Of a DNA stretch of 46,852 nucleotides, positions 24,430 to 32,921 are shown in pieces. The position numbers and the translations under genes were made by a program. The notes beneath the pieces are model-generated. The model did no database searches, was not told the DNA's origin, and saw only the letters and a program-made list of their open reading frames with translations. Numbering within the stretch: the first letter of the stretch is position 1; each line of letters opens with the position of its first letter. Source of the stretch: XN24 sp047921455 (GTDB lineage Bacteria > Pseudomonadota > Gammaproteobacteria > Steroidobacterales > XN24); assembly GCA_047921455.1 (NCBI GenBank), contig JBLRWC010000021.1, positions 1-46,852 on the forward strand, read 5' to 3'.

Positions 24430-27027
24430 TCAGGTCACGATATTGACAAGTCGCCCGGGCACGACAATGACCTTGCGCACGGTGCTCCCGGCAACGAACC
24501 GCGCGACATTCTCTTCGGCCAGCGCCGCGGCGCGAATATCCTCATCCGAGGCATCCCGGGGCACCCGAATTCGGCCACGAAGCTTGCCTTTCACCTGCAC
24601 CACGAGCTCGACCTCGTCCTGCACCAGGGCAGCCGGATCGAATTCCGGCCATGGCTGATCGACCACGGCGCCCGTACCGCCGAGCTCCGTCCATAGGCTA
24701 TGACAGGCGTGCGGTACGATCGGCGAAAGCAGCAACACGATCGCCTCGAAAGCTTCCTGGCGCAGCGCCCGGTCCTGCGGCTGACGCCCGTCGTGGCGGG
24801 CCAGGGCATTGAGCAGTTCCATGACGGCCGCAATGGCCGTATTGAAAGTGTAGCGACGGCCGACGTCGTCGCTTACCTTGGCGATCGTGGCATGCACCTG
24901 CCGCCGGAGCTCACGTTGCGCCGCGTCGAGCCCGGCCGTGTCCAGCACGGGCGCCGGACCGTCGGCGACCTGCTCGTGGATCATCCGCCAGAGGCGCTTC
25001 ATGAAGCGATGCGCACCTTCGACGCCGGTGTCCGACCACTCCAGCGTCTGCTCGGGCGGCGCCGCGAACATGGTGAACAACCTGACCGTGTCGGCGCCAT
25101 AGCGGTCGATCAGGGCCTGCGGATCGGCGCCGTTGTTCTTCGACTTCGACATGGTGCCGATACCGCCGGGCAAGACCGGTTGGCCGTCAGCCTCGAGGGT
25201 CGCACTGACCGCACGGCCCTTCTCGTCGCGCTGCACTTCGACATCGGCCGGGTTGTACCAGCTGCGACCGCCCTGCTCATCCTCGCGGTAGAAAGATTCG
25301 GCCAGCACCATGCCCTGGGTGAGCAGGTTACTGAACGGCTCGTCGCCGTCCACCAGGCCCTCGTCACGCATCAGCTTGTGAAAGAAGCGCGCGTACAGCA
25401 GGTGCAACACGGCGTGTTCGATCCCGCCGATATACTGGTCCACCGGCAGCCAGTAGCGGGCGCGATCATCCAGCATGGCCTGGTCCTGGTCCGCCGAACA
25501 GTATCGCGCGTAGTACCAGGAAGATTCGAAAAAGGTGTCGAAAGTATCAGTCTCGCGCCGGGCCTCGCCGCCGCAAGCCGGGCAATCGACACGCACGAAC
25601 TCGTCCATCGTCTTCAGCGGCGACCCGACGCCGGACAGCGTGACTTCCTCGGGCAGGCGCACCGGCAATTGCTCCTCTGGTACGGGCACGGGACCGCACT
25701 CGGGACAGACGATCATCGGCACCGGGCAACCCCAGAAACGCTGCCGCGAGACGCTCCAGTCGCGCAAGCGATAATTCACTCGCCGCCGCCCCCGACCCTC
25801 GCCCTCGAGGCGCACGGCAAGGGCCTCGAAGGCCGCCGCCGAGCTCATGCCGTCAAAATCCTCGGAATTGATCAACACCCCGTAATCCACGAAAGCTTCC
25901 CGCGACAGGTCGGCCGTGGCGTCGCCGGTCGGGGCGATCACCTGGCGGATCGGCAACTGGTACTTGGTGGCAAACTCCCAGTCGCGCTTGTCGTGCCCCG
26001 GCACGGCCATCACCGCGCCAGTGCCGTAGCCCATCAACACGAAATTGGCCACCCATACCGGCACTTCCGCACCGGTCAGCGGGTGGATAACGCTGAGGCC
26101 GAGCGGCATGCCGCGCTTCTCCGCAGTTTCCAGTGCCGCCTCGGACGTGTCCGCGCCACGGCATTCAGCGAGGAACGCCGCCAACGCCGGGTTATCTTGC
26201 GCGGCATGCGCGGCCAGCGGGTGTTCCGCCGCCACGGCCATGTAGGTCACGCCGTACAGCGTGTCCGGGCGCGTCGTGTAGACCGTCAGGGCGTCGTAGC
26301 CGGCGATCGGTCCCCGCGCCAGGGCGAAGTCGAGCTCCAGGCCCTCGGAGCGGCCAATCCAGTTGGCCTGCATGGTGCGGACCTGTTCCGGCCAGCCGGG
26401 CAGCTGGTCGAGATGCGCGAGCAACTCGTCCGCATAGGCGGTGATCTTCAAAAACCACTGCGGGATCTCGCGCCGCTCCACCGGCGCACCGGAACGCCAG
26501 CCGCGCCCGTCGATGACCTGTTCATTGGCCAGCACCGTCTGGTCGACCGGATCCCAGTTGACGGTCGAGGACGCCTTGTAAACCAGGCCTTTCTCGTAAA
26601 GCCGCAGGAAAAACCATTGCTCCCAGCGATAATAGTCCGGGTTGCAGGTCGCCAGTTCGCGGCGCCAGTCATAAGCGAAGCCGAGGCTCCTGAGCTGCGC
26701 GCGCATGTGGGCGATATTCTCGCGTGTCCAGCGCGCGGGGGGCACGTTGTGCTTGATGGCGGCGTTTTCCGCCGGCAGACCGAAGGCGTCCCATCCCATG
26801 GGCTGTAACACGTTCTTGCCGCGCATCCGCTGGTAGCGGCTGACGACGTCGCCGATGGTGTAGTTGCGCACGTGGCCCATGTGCAGCTTCCCGCTCGGGT
26901 AGGGGAACATGCACAGGCAATAGAACTTTTCCCTCGCGGGATCCTCGTCGGCCTGGAAACAACGCTGTTCATCCCAGTAATGCTGGGCGCTGGGCTCGAT
27001 GACTTCTGGCTTGTAGATGGGGTCCAT
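24430..27027 (-). CDS. leuS: Leucyl-tRNA synthetase
   Basis: LeuS charges tRNA-Leu. The 865 residues carry the class I signature HMGH (49-52, in FPYPSGKLHMGHVRNY) and the MSKS loop (M626-S629). Also present are the editing-domain motifs (TTRPDTLYGVTYMAVAAEHP) and the VMAVPGHDKRDW block. Length is close to E. coli (860). The ATG at 27027 starts with MDPIYKP; a longer in-frame start at 27132 would add a cysteine-rich run overlapping lnt and is rejected. Reading is against the plus strand; the long opposite-strand frame here is a shadow. Confidence 0.97.
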   Translation of the reverse strand: MDPIYKPEVIEPSAQHYWDEQRCFQADEDPAREKFYCLCMFPYPSGKLHMGHVRNYTIGDVVSRYQRMRGKNVLQPMGWDAFGLPAENAAIKHNVPPARWTRENIAHMRAQLRSLGFAYDWRRELATCNPDYYRWEQWFFLRLYEKGLVYKASSTVNWDPVDQTVLANEQVIDGRGWRSGAPVERREIPQWFLKITAYADELLAHLDQLPGWPEQVRTMQANWIGRSEGLELDFALARGPIAGYDALTVYTTRPDTLYGVTYMAVAAEHPLAAHAAQDNPALAAFLAECRGADTSEAALETAEKRGMPLGLSVIHPLTGAEVPVWVANFVLMGYGTGAVMAVPGHDKRDWEFATKYQLPIRQVIAPTGDATADLSREAFVDYGVLINSEDFDGMSSAAAFEALAVRLEGEGRGRRRVNYRLRDWSVSRQRFWGCPVPMIVCPECGPVPVPEEQLPVRLPEEVTLSGVGSPLKTMDEFVRVDCPACGGEARRETDTFDTFFESSWYYARYCSADQDQAMLDDRARYWLPVDQYIGGIEHAVLHLLYARFFHKLMRDEGLVDGDEPFSNLLTQGMVLAESFYREDEQGGRSWYNPADVEVQRDEKGRAVSATLEADGQPVLPGGIGTMSKSKNNGADPQALIDRYGADTVRLFTMFAAPPEQTLEWSDTGVEGAHRFMKRLWRMIHEQVADGPAPVLDTAGLDAAQRELRRQVHATIAKVSDDVGRRYTFNTAIAAVMELLNALARHDGRQPQDRALRQEAFEAIVLLLSPIVPHACHSLWTELGGTGAVVDQPWPEFDPAALVQDEVELVVQVKGKLRGRIRVPRDASDEDIRAAALAEENVARFVAGSTVRKVIVVPGRLVNIVT

Positions 27028-27058
27028 GATTTGTTTCGCTGCACTCAATCCGACAAGG

Positions 27059-28576
27059 TTACCGCCCCGCCCTGTTGCGGCGCAAAGCCACCAGCAGCAC
27101 GAGCCCGATTGCCAGGCCCGCGAGCGGCCCATCCCCGGTCCGCAGCCACGGGGTCATGCCGCGCATCGGAGTGACTTCTGCGCTCAGCACCTCGGGCACG
27201 AACTGGCGCGAGCGCTGCGTAATCCGACCGTGCGGATCGATGACCGCCGTGACGCCGTTATTGGTCGCCCGGAGCATCCAGCGGCGGGTTTCCATAGCGC
27301 GCATGCGGGCGATCTGCAGGTGCTGGTGCGGCGCCTGGGTGTCGCCGAACCAGGCGTCATTGCTGACATTGACAAGCAGTTCGGCGGCCGGGAAAAAGAC
27401 GCGCTGCTGGGCGCCGAAAGCGTCCTCGTAGCAGATGGTCGGCGCCACCTCGATGCCCGCCAGCGTCATGGGCGGCGGATCCGCGCGGCCAGGCGCAAAA
27501 TCAGTGTACGGAAGATTCATCAGGCGCATCCAGCTGCGCACGAAGGCCGGCACCGGGAAGTACTCGCCAAACGGCACCAACTGGCGCTTGCGGTAAATTT
27601 CCGGCTCCCCGCCGAGCGACACCAGGACATTGTGGTAGTGACCGCTAGCCAGGTCCTGCTCGAGGATGCCGAGCAGAATTTCACTGCCGGCGGCGCGCGC
27701 TTCCGCGTCCAGCGCTTCAATGAAGTCCATTTCGTGGTGCAGCAACGCGGGGATGGCGGCCTCGGGCCAGATGACCAGGTCGGCGCCCCAGTGCGGCCGC
27801 GTCAGCTCCAGGTACAGCTCGCGGGTCGGTTCGAGCGCGATTTCCAGCCACTTCTCATCCTGGCCGATCGCGGCCTGCACCATGACGGCGTGAATCGGTT
27901 CGCCGGCCGGTTCCGTCCAGCGTGCGCGTTCCGCGAAGCCCGTGCCGGCAAACATCACCAGCAGCGTCGCGACCGCCAGCGCGCGCACCACGCGGCCTTC
28001 AACCAGTACCGCCACGAGTGCACCGGCGCCCAGTGCGCACAGCCAGCCCAGGCCGTACACGCCGCCCAGCGGCGCATAGGCGCCCAGTACGGCATCCGTC
28101 TGGCTGTAGCCCAGGCTCAGCCAGGGGAAGCCGCTTAAAAACCAGCCGCGGAACCACTCGATCGCGGTCCATGCGGCCGGCAGCGCCACCAGCCAGCGCA
28201 GCGCGCCCCCGGCCGGCAGCCAGCGCGCCGCCACCCAGCCGAGCAAGCCGTAGTAACCGCCCATGGCCGCGGCCAGTCCGACCGTCAAAAAAAACGCCAG
28301 CGTGGCCGGCGCATTGCCGAATTCGTGCACCGAGACAAAGGTCCACCAGGTGCCGGTGAGGAACGCGGCAAAGCCGTACAGGAAGCCGCGCCCCAGCGCG
28401 CGGCGCGGTGGCGCGCCGCGCCAGCTCAAGAACAGCAGGGCCGGGGATAGCAGCGCCAGCGGCCAATACCCCCATGGCGCGAAGGCCAGGGGCAGCGCAA
28501 GCCCGGCCGCGACCGCCGTGACGTCACCGGGCGCAAGACGCCGCAGAGCGCGCTGGACCTTAAAGCGCCTCCCCAT
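27059..28576 (-). CDS. lnt: Apolipoprotein N-acyltransferase
   Basis: Lnt adds the third acyl chain to diacylglyceryl lipoproteins at the inner membrane. The 505 residues show several N-terminal membrane segments (for example VTAVAAGLALPLAFAPWGYW), then a nitrilase-like periplasmic domain with the triad E272 (WPEAAIP), K330 (YRKRQLVPFGEYFP) and C382 (ICYEDAF). A final hydrophobic helix precedes an Arg-rich tail. Length and order match E. coli Lnt (512). ATG 28576 lies 4 bases from the corC stop; a TTG at 28591 is possible but would lengthen the protein into corC. Confidence 0.95.
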   Translation of the reverse strand: MGRRFKVQRALRRLAPGDVTAVAAGLALPLAFAPWGYWPLALLSPALLFLSWRGAPPRRALGRGFLYGFAAFLTGTWWTFVSVHEFGNAPATLAFFLTVGLAAAMGGYYGLLGWVAARWLPAGGALRWLVALPAAWTAIEWFRGWFLSGFPWLSLGYSQTDAVLGAYAPLGGVYGLGWLCALGAGALVAVLVEGRVVRALAVATLLVMFAGTGFAERARWTEPAGEPIHAVMVQAAIGQDEKWLEIALEPTRELYLELTRPHWGADLVIWPEAAIPALLHHEMDFIEALDAEARAAGSEILLGILEQDLASGHYHNVLVSLGGEPEIYRKRQLVPFGEYFPVPAFVRSWMRLMNLPYTDFAPGRADPPPMTLAGIEVAPTICYEDAFGAQQRVFFPAAELLVNVSNDAWFGDTQAPHQHLQIARMRAMETRRWMLRATNNGVTAVIDPHGRITQRSRQFVPEVLSAEVTPMRGMTPWLRTGDGPLAGLAIGLVLLVALRRNRAGR

Positions 28577-28580
28577 CCGT

Positions 28581-29429
28581 TTAGTCGGCAAGCTGGCGCA
28601 GGCGCACCGATTGTACGCGCCGTCGATCGGCGCGCAGCACCGTCAGGCGCATGCCGTCCAGTTCCAGCGACTCTCCCTTGCGCGGCAAGCGGCCCAGCCG
28701 GTTCATGACCAGCCCGCCGATGGTGTCGTACTCTTCGTCGCTGAACGTGGTGCCGAGTTCGTCGTTGACATCCTCGATGCGCGTCAGGGCATCGACGCGC
28801 CAGGCGCCGTCCTGCTCGGGGACGATCATGACCTCTTCATCGGGATCATGTTCGTCGTCGATCTCGCCGACGATTTGTTCGAGCACGTCCTCGATCGTCA
28901 ACAGCCCTGAGACGCCGCCATATTCATCCACCACGATGGCCATATGGTTGTGGCTCACCCGGAACTCCTTCAACAACACATTGAGGCGCTTGCTCTCGGG
29001 AATAAAGACCGCCGGCCGCAGGCATTCCTTGATGCGGAAGCGCTCCTGGCCGTTCTCGGCGAAATACCGCAGCAGGTCCTTGGCGAGCAGAATGCCGATC
29101 ACCTCGTCGCGATCGTCGGCAATCACGGGAAAACGGGAATGACCGGAGTCGAGAATGATCTGCAGCATCTGCTGCGGCGTTGCGTTGCGTTCGACCACCG
29201 CCATCTGGCCACGCGGAATCATGATGTCCCGGACCTGGATCGTCGAAACCTCCAGGACACCTTCGAGCATACTGTGCTCGTCGGCCTCGAGAATCTGGTT
29301 GCGGCGTGCGTCCTCCATGATGTCGAGCAGCGCCTGGCGGTCACGCGGGGCAATCCGGAAAGCCTCGACCCAGCGCGCCAGCAGGCCGGACCGGCGCCCG
29401 CCGGTACTCGGAGGTTTGTCGTCAGTCAT
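28581..29429 (-). CDS. corC: CorC/HlyC-type CBS-domain protein
   Basis: The 282-residue protein has two CBS domains (about residues 70-185, MIPRGQMAVVERNA and the second around LRPAVFIPESKRL) and the C-terminal transporter-associated domain of the CorC family (WRVDALTRIEDVNDEL to the end). It lacks a DUF21 membrane part. In E. coli it is linked to magnesium and cobalt efflux, but its role is indirect. ATG 29429 begins MTDDKPPSTGG and overlaps ybeY by 8 bases; the upstream extension is Arg/Trp-rich shadow sequence. The order ybeY-corC-lnt is standard. Confidence 0.95.
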   Translation of the reverse strand: MTDDKPPSTGGRRSGLLARWVEAFRIAPRDRQALLDIMEDARRNQILEADEHSMLEGVLEVSTIQVRDIMIPRGQMAVVERNATPQQMLQIILDSGHSRFPVIADDRDEVIGILLAKDLLRYFAENGQERFRIKECLRPAVFIPESKRLNVLLKEFRVSHNHMAIVVDEYGGVSGLLTIEDVLEQIVGEIDDEHDPDEEVMIVPEQDGAWRVDALTRIEDVNDELGTTFSDEEYDTIGGLVMNRLGRLPRKGESLELDGMRLTVLRADRRRVQSVRLRQLAD

Positions 29430-29892
29430 CGTTCTCTTCAGCTTCCTGGTAGGGATCCGGCCAACCGAGATCCGCGATGATCTCGGTCTCCAGTGCTTCC
29501 ATGATCGCGGCCTCGGTCGCCGACTCGTGATCGAAACCCAACAGGTGCAGGGTACCGTGCACCACCATGTGTGCCCAGTGCGCCTCTGGCGGCTTGGCCT
29601 GCGCCGCGGCTTCCGCTTCCACCACCTCGCGGCAAATGACCAGGTCGCCAAGCAGCGGCAGCTCGAGCTCGGGCGGCAAGTCGGCCGGGAAAGCCAGCAC
29701 GTTGGTCGGCTTGTCCTGGCCGCGGTAAGCCCGGTTCAATGCCTGGCTTTCGGCAGCATCGACAATACGGATCGAGAGTTCGGCATCCCGCCGGCGCCCC
29801 GCCAGCGCGGAGCGCGCCCAGTGGCGCAGCTTGGCAACCGGGGGCAAGCCGGTGCGTGTGCCGCCGACCTGCACATCAATACGCAGCGGCAT
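29422..29892 (-). CDS. ybeY: Endoribonuclease YbeY
   Basis: YbeY is a zinc-dependent single-strand endoribonuclease used in 16S rRNA 3' end maturation and ribosome quality control. The zinc motif HGTLHLLGFDH gives H112, H116 and H122. The 156 residues also contain the family's ALNRAYRGQDKPTNVLAFP block. ATG overlaps the phoH stop by one base (TAATG). Confidence 0.97.
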   Translation of the reverse strand: MPLRIDVQVGGTRTGLPPVAKLRHWARSALAGRRRDAELSIRIVDAAESQALNRAYRGQDKPTNVLAFPADLPPELELPLLGDLVICREVVEAEAAAQAKPPEAHWAHMVVHGTLHLLGFDHESATEAAIMEALETEIIADLGWPDPYQEAEENDD

Positions 29893-30851
29893 TACGCCTC
29901 GTCCCCCGCGTGGCGCTGGTAAGCCTCGACAATACGCTGCACCAGCGGGTGGCGCACGACGTCCCTGGCGGTGAAAAACGTAAAGCCGACGCCCTCGACA
30001 TCCTTCAACACCTCGGCTGCCTGCCGCAGGCCGGATAATTTTCCGGCCGGCAAATCGGTTTGCGTGACGTCGCCCGTCACCACGGCGCGCGAACCGAAAC
30101 CGATGCGCGTCAGGAACATTTTCATCTGCTCGACCGTCGAGTTCTGCGCCTCGTCGAGGATCACGAAGGCCTCGTTCAAGGTCCGGCCGCGCATGAAGGC
30201 GAGCGGTGCAATCTCGATGACGTGCCGCTCGATGAGCTTGCCGACACGCTCGAAGCCCAGCATTTCGTAGAGCGCATCGTACATAGGCCGCAGGTAGGGG
30301 TCGACTTTCTGGGACATATCGCCGGGCAGAAAGCCAAGCCGCTCGCCCGCTTCCACGGCCGGCCGCACCAGCACGATTCGCCGCACCACGTCACGCTCCA
30401 GCGCCTCGACCGCGCTGGCCACCGCCAGGTAGGTTTTGCCGGTACCCGCCGGACCGATGCCAAAACACAAGTCGTTTTCGCGCATCAACTGGATGTAACG
30501 CCCCTGGTTGGGGCCGCGGCCGCGCACCACGCCGCGCCGCGTGCGCAGCTCGCCCGGCGCCACCTCGCCCGGTTCCTCGTAAAGTCCCGCTTCCTGCAGC
30601 CAGGCGTGGACGCGCTGCGGGTTGATGCTCTCCGTACCGGCCAGCTCGTACAAGGCCACCAGCAAGCGATCTGTCGCCACGACTGCGCGTTCCGGCCCCT
30701 CGATCTCGAAGCGATTGCCGCGCGGCCGGATCTGTACGCCGAGACGGCGCTCGATCTGCTTCAGGTGTTCGTCGAACTGGCCACAGAGATTCGCCAGCCG
30801 CGGGTTGTCGACGGGTTCGAGGACCAGGTCCCTGACAAAATTGGCGTCCAA
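29892..30851 (-). CDS. ybeZ: PhoH-like ATPase (YbeZ)
   Basis: This P-loop ATPase is a member of the PhoH family that works with YbeY. Walker A is GPAGTGKT (133-140), Walker B is NEAFVILDEAQN, and the helicase-like motif is VVTGDVTQTDLP. The N-terminal extension (about residues 1-100) includes a KH-like region (LGVQIRPRGNRFEIEG). The start codon is TTG at 30851, 14 bases after the miaB stop, and no ATG or GTG gives a plausible N-terminus. Length of 319 is slightly below E. coli YbeZ (346). Confidence 0.93.
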   Translation of the reverse strand: MDANFVRDLVLEPVDNPRLANLCGQFDEHLKQIERRLGVQIRPRGNRFEIEGPERAVVATDRLLVALYELAGTESINPQRVHAWLQEAGLYEEPGEVAPGELRTRRGVVRGRGPNQGRYIQLMRENDLCFGIGPAGTGKTYLAVASAVEALERDVVRRIVLVRPAVEAGERLGFLPGDMSQKVDPYLRPMYDALYEMLGFERVGKLIERHVIEIAPLAFMRGRTLNEAFVILDEAQNSTVEQMKMFLTRIGFGSRAVVTGDVTQTDLPAGKLSGLRQAAEVLKDVEGVGFTFFTARDVVRHPLVQRIVEAYQRHAGDEA

Positions 30852-30865
30852 ATGCTTGCTTGACC

Positions 30866-32233
30866 TCAGGCGGACCGGGCGAGCGCGCCTTCGACGCCCA
30901 CCACCCGGCCACGCAGCGAGTTGGGCAGCGCCTCGGTGATCTGCACGTCGACGAAGCGGCCGATAAGCCCGGGTTCACCGTCAAAATTCACCCAGCGCAT
31001 ATTGCCGGTGCGCCCTGCGAACTGGCGGGGATTTTTTTTCGACGGCCGCTCGACCAGGACGCGCTCGACGCGGCCCACCATGGCGGCGCTGATCGCGGCG
31101 GCATGCTGGTTGATGCGATGCTGCAACAGCGCCAGGCGCTGCTGTTTCTCGCGCGCATCGACATCGTCCGGCAACGCGGCAGCCGGCGTGCCCGGGCGAC
31201 GACTGTAGATGAAGCTGAACGACTGGTCGAAACCGATGTCTTCGATGAGCTGCAGGGTCTGCTCGAAATCTCGCTTGCTCTCGCCGGGAAAACCAATGAT
31301 GAAATCCGAGCTTATGCTGATGCCGGGCCGGGCCGCCCGCACCCGCCGGATCTTCTGGCGATATTCCAGCGCCGTATGGCCGCGCTTCATCATTGCCAGC
31401 ACGCGATCCGAGCCGCTCTGCACGGGCAGGTGCAGGAACGGCGCCAACTCCGGCACTTCGGCGTAGGCCGCCACCAGGCTGTCAGTGAACTCGACCGGAT
31501 GTGAAGTCGTGAAGCGAATCCGCTCGATGCCGTCGACCGACGCCACCAGGCGGATGAGCGCGGCGAGATCGGCGCTGGTGCCGTCATGCATGGCGCCGCG
31601 ATACGCGTTGACATTCTGGCCAAGGAGGTTGATCTCGCGCACGCCCTGCGCGGCGAGCTGCGCCACTTCGACAATGACGTCATCGAACGGCCGACTGACT
31701 TCCTCGCCGCGCGTATAGGGCACGACGCAGAAACTGCAATACTTGCTGCAGCCCTCCATGACGGATACGAAGGCCGTCGGCCCCTCGGCCCGCGGCGCCG
31801 GAAGGCAGTCGAATTTCTCGATTTCCGGGAAGGAGACGTCCACCGCTGCACGGCCCTGGCCGCGCGCCGCGTCGAGCATCGCCGGCAGCCGGTGCAGCGT
31901 CTGGGGTCCGAACACGATATCGACAAACGGCGCCCGGTCCAGGATCGCTTCGCCTTCCTGGCTCGCCACGCAACCGCCCACCCCGATCACCACGCCAGGG
32001 CGCGCCTGCTTGAGCTCCCGCCAGCGGCCCAGCAGGGAAAACACTTTTTCCTGGGCTTTTTCGCGGATCGAGCAGGTGTTGAGCAGCAACACGTCCGCCT
32101 CTTCAGGCGTGGCGGCCGGCTCAAAGCCATGGGACTCCCGCAGCACGTCCGCCATTTTGGACGAATCGTACTCGTTCATCTGGCAACCGAAGGTCCGGAT
32201 GAAAAGCTTGCCGGGCGGCCGTTGGGCAGTCAT
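30866..32233 (-). CDS. miaB: tRNA-2-methylthio-N6-dimethylallyladenosine synthase
   Basis: MiaB is a radical-SAM enzyme with two iron-sulfur clusters that methylthiolates A37 of tRNAs reading UNN codons. The N-terminal cluster cysteines are C17, C54 and C88 (TFGCQMNEYDS, LLNTCSIR, GVGGCVA), and the radical-SAM cysteines are C162, C166 and C169 (CSKYCSFC). The C-terminal TRAM domain is near residue 375-440. The start MTAQRPPGK at 32233 is taken because an upstream in-frame start (32404) would cover the whole ssb 3' end with Arg/Ala shadow sequence. It lies 10 bases from the ssb stop. Confidence 0.96.
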   Translation of the reverse strand: MTAQRPPGKLFIRTFGCQMNEYDSSKMADVLRESHGFEPAATPEEADVLLLNTCSIREKAQEKVFSLLGRWRELKQARPGVVIGVGGCVASQEGEAILDRAPFVDIVFGPQTLHRLPAMLDAARGQGRAAVDVSFPEIEKFDCLPAPRAEGPTAFVSVMEGCSKYCSFCVVPYTRGEEVSRPFDDVIVEVAQLAAQGVREINLLGQNVNAYRGAMHDGTSADLAALIRLVASVDGIERIRFTTSHPVEFTDSLVAAYAEVPELAPFLHLPVQSGSDRVLAMMKRGHTALEYRQKIRRVRAARPGISISSDFIIGFPGESKRDFEQTLQLIEDIGFDQSFSFIYSRRPGTPAAALPDDVDAREKQQRLALLQHRINQHAAAISAAMVGRVERVLVERPSKKNPRQFAGRTGNMRWVNFDGEPGLIGRFVDVQITEALPNSLRGRVVGVEGALARSA

Positions 32234-32243
32234 AGGTGCACCA

Positions 32244-32714
32244 TCAGAAGGGAATGTCGTCCTCGAACGGCTCTTCCCTGGCGCCGCCCGAAGCGGCGCG
32301 GCCGCCCGAAGCGCCAGCGCCGCCCTGGGACGAGGAGCGATAGTCATCGCCGCCGCCGGCCGGCGCGCCGGCGCCGGGACGCCCGCCGAGCATCTGCATG
32401 TCACGACCGATGATCTCGGTCGTGTAGCGGTCGTTGCCTTCCTTGTCCTGCCACTTGTTGGTGCGGATCTGGCCCTCGATATAGACCTGGGAGCCCTTGC
32501 GCAGGTATTCCCGCGCCACCTCGGCGAGCCGATCGAACATCACGACGCGATGCCACTCGGTTTCCTCGACCAGGTCGCCGCTCTGGCGATCCTTGCGCTT
32601 TTCCGTGGTCGCAACCCGGATGTTGGTGACGGTCAAGCCGCCGGGAGTCGTCCTTGATTCCGGATCGGCGCCGAGATTGCCGACCAGTATGACCTTGTTG
32701 ATGCCGCGCGCCAT
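32244..32714 (-). CDS. ssb: Single-stranded DNA-binding protein
   Basis: SSB coats single-stranded DNA in replication and repair. The OB fold covers about residues 1-110 (GINKVILVGNLGADPE, WHRVVMFDRLAEVAREYLRKG, YTTEIIGRDMQMLGG). A Gly/Ala/Ser-rich linker follows, and the acidic tip EEPFEDDIPF is the partner-binding motif. The ssb and uvrA genes are divergent, sharing a 207-base intergenic region, as in many Gammaproteobacteria. ATG 32714 has a modest GAGG ribosome site. Confidence 0.97.
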   Translation of the reverse strand: MARGINKVILVGNLGADPESRTTPGGLTVTNIRVATTEKRKDRQSGDLVEETEWHRVVMFDRLAEVAREYLRKGSQVYIEGQIRTNKWQDKEGNDRYTTEIIGRDMQMLGGRPGAGAPAGGGDDYRSSSQGGAGASGGRAASGGAREEPFEDDIPF

Positions 32715-32833
32715 GAGCCTGACCTCGCTTGAAAAATTTAGTTTGACCGGAGAGCCGGTCTTTGAGAATAACGGTTAAGTCTATCTGGAACAGGCCGGAA
32801 TCTCACGCATAACGCCGGGAAACCGCCCCTTGA

Positions 32834-32867
32834 CGCTCGCCGAAAGCCCGTGGAGTCCCGGCGAGCG
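32834..32867. repeat. Nine-base inverted repeat in the ssb/uvrA intergenic region
   Basis: CGCTCGCCG (32834-32842) and CGGCGAGCG (32859-32867) are perfect reverse complements separated by 16 bases. The site is 55 bases before the uvrA ATG. It could be an operator or a leader hairpin. I searched the same gap for a CTGT-N8-ACAG LexA box and saw none. The remainder of the 207-base region shows only weak promoter-like elements. Confidence 0.5.
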
Positions 32868-32921
32868 AATTGCCGGCGTTTCTGCGTATAGTAATGGGCT
32901 TCGCTGAGCAAACCAGTAATC

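Noticed and set aside
24700..26808. 702-residue open frame on the plus strand
   Set aside because: It is antisense to leuS, is Arg/His/Gln-rich, and has no motif; long antisense frames are common in GC-rich genes.
32715..32921. LexA (SOS) box between ssb and uvrA
   Set aside because: No CTGT-N8-ACAG or near match is present; nearest candidate around 32790 fails in the left half-site.
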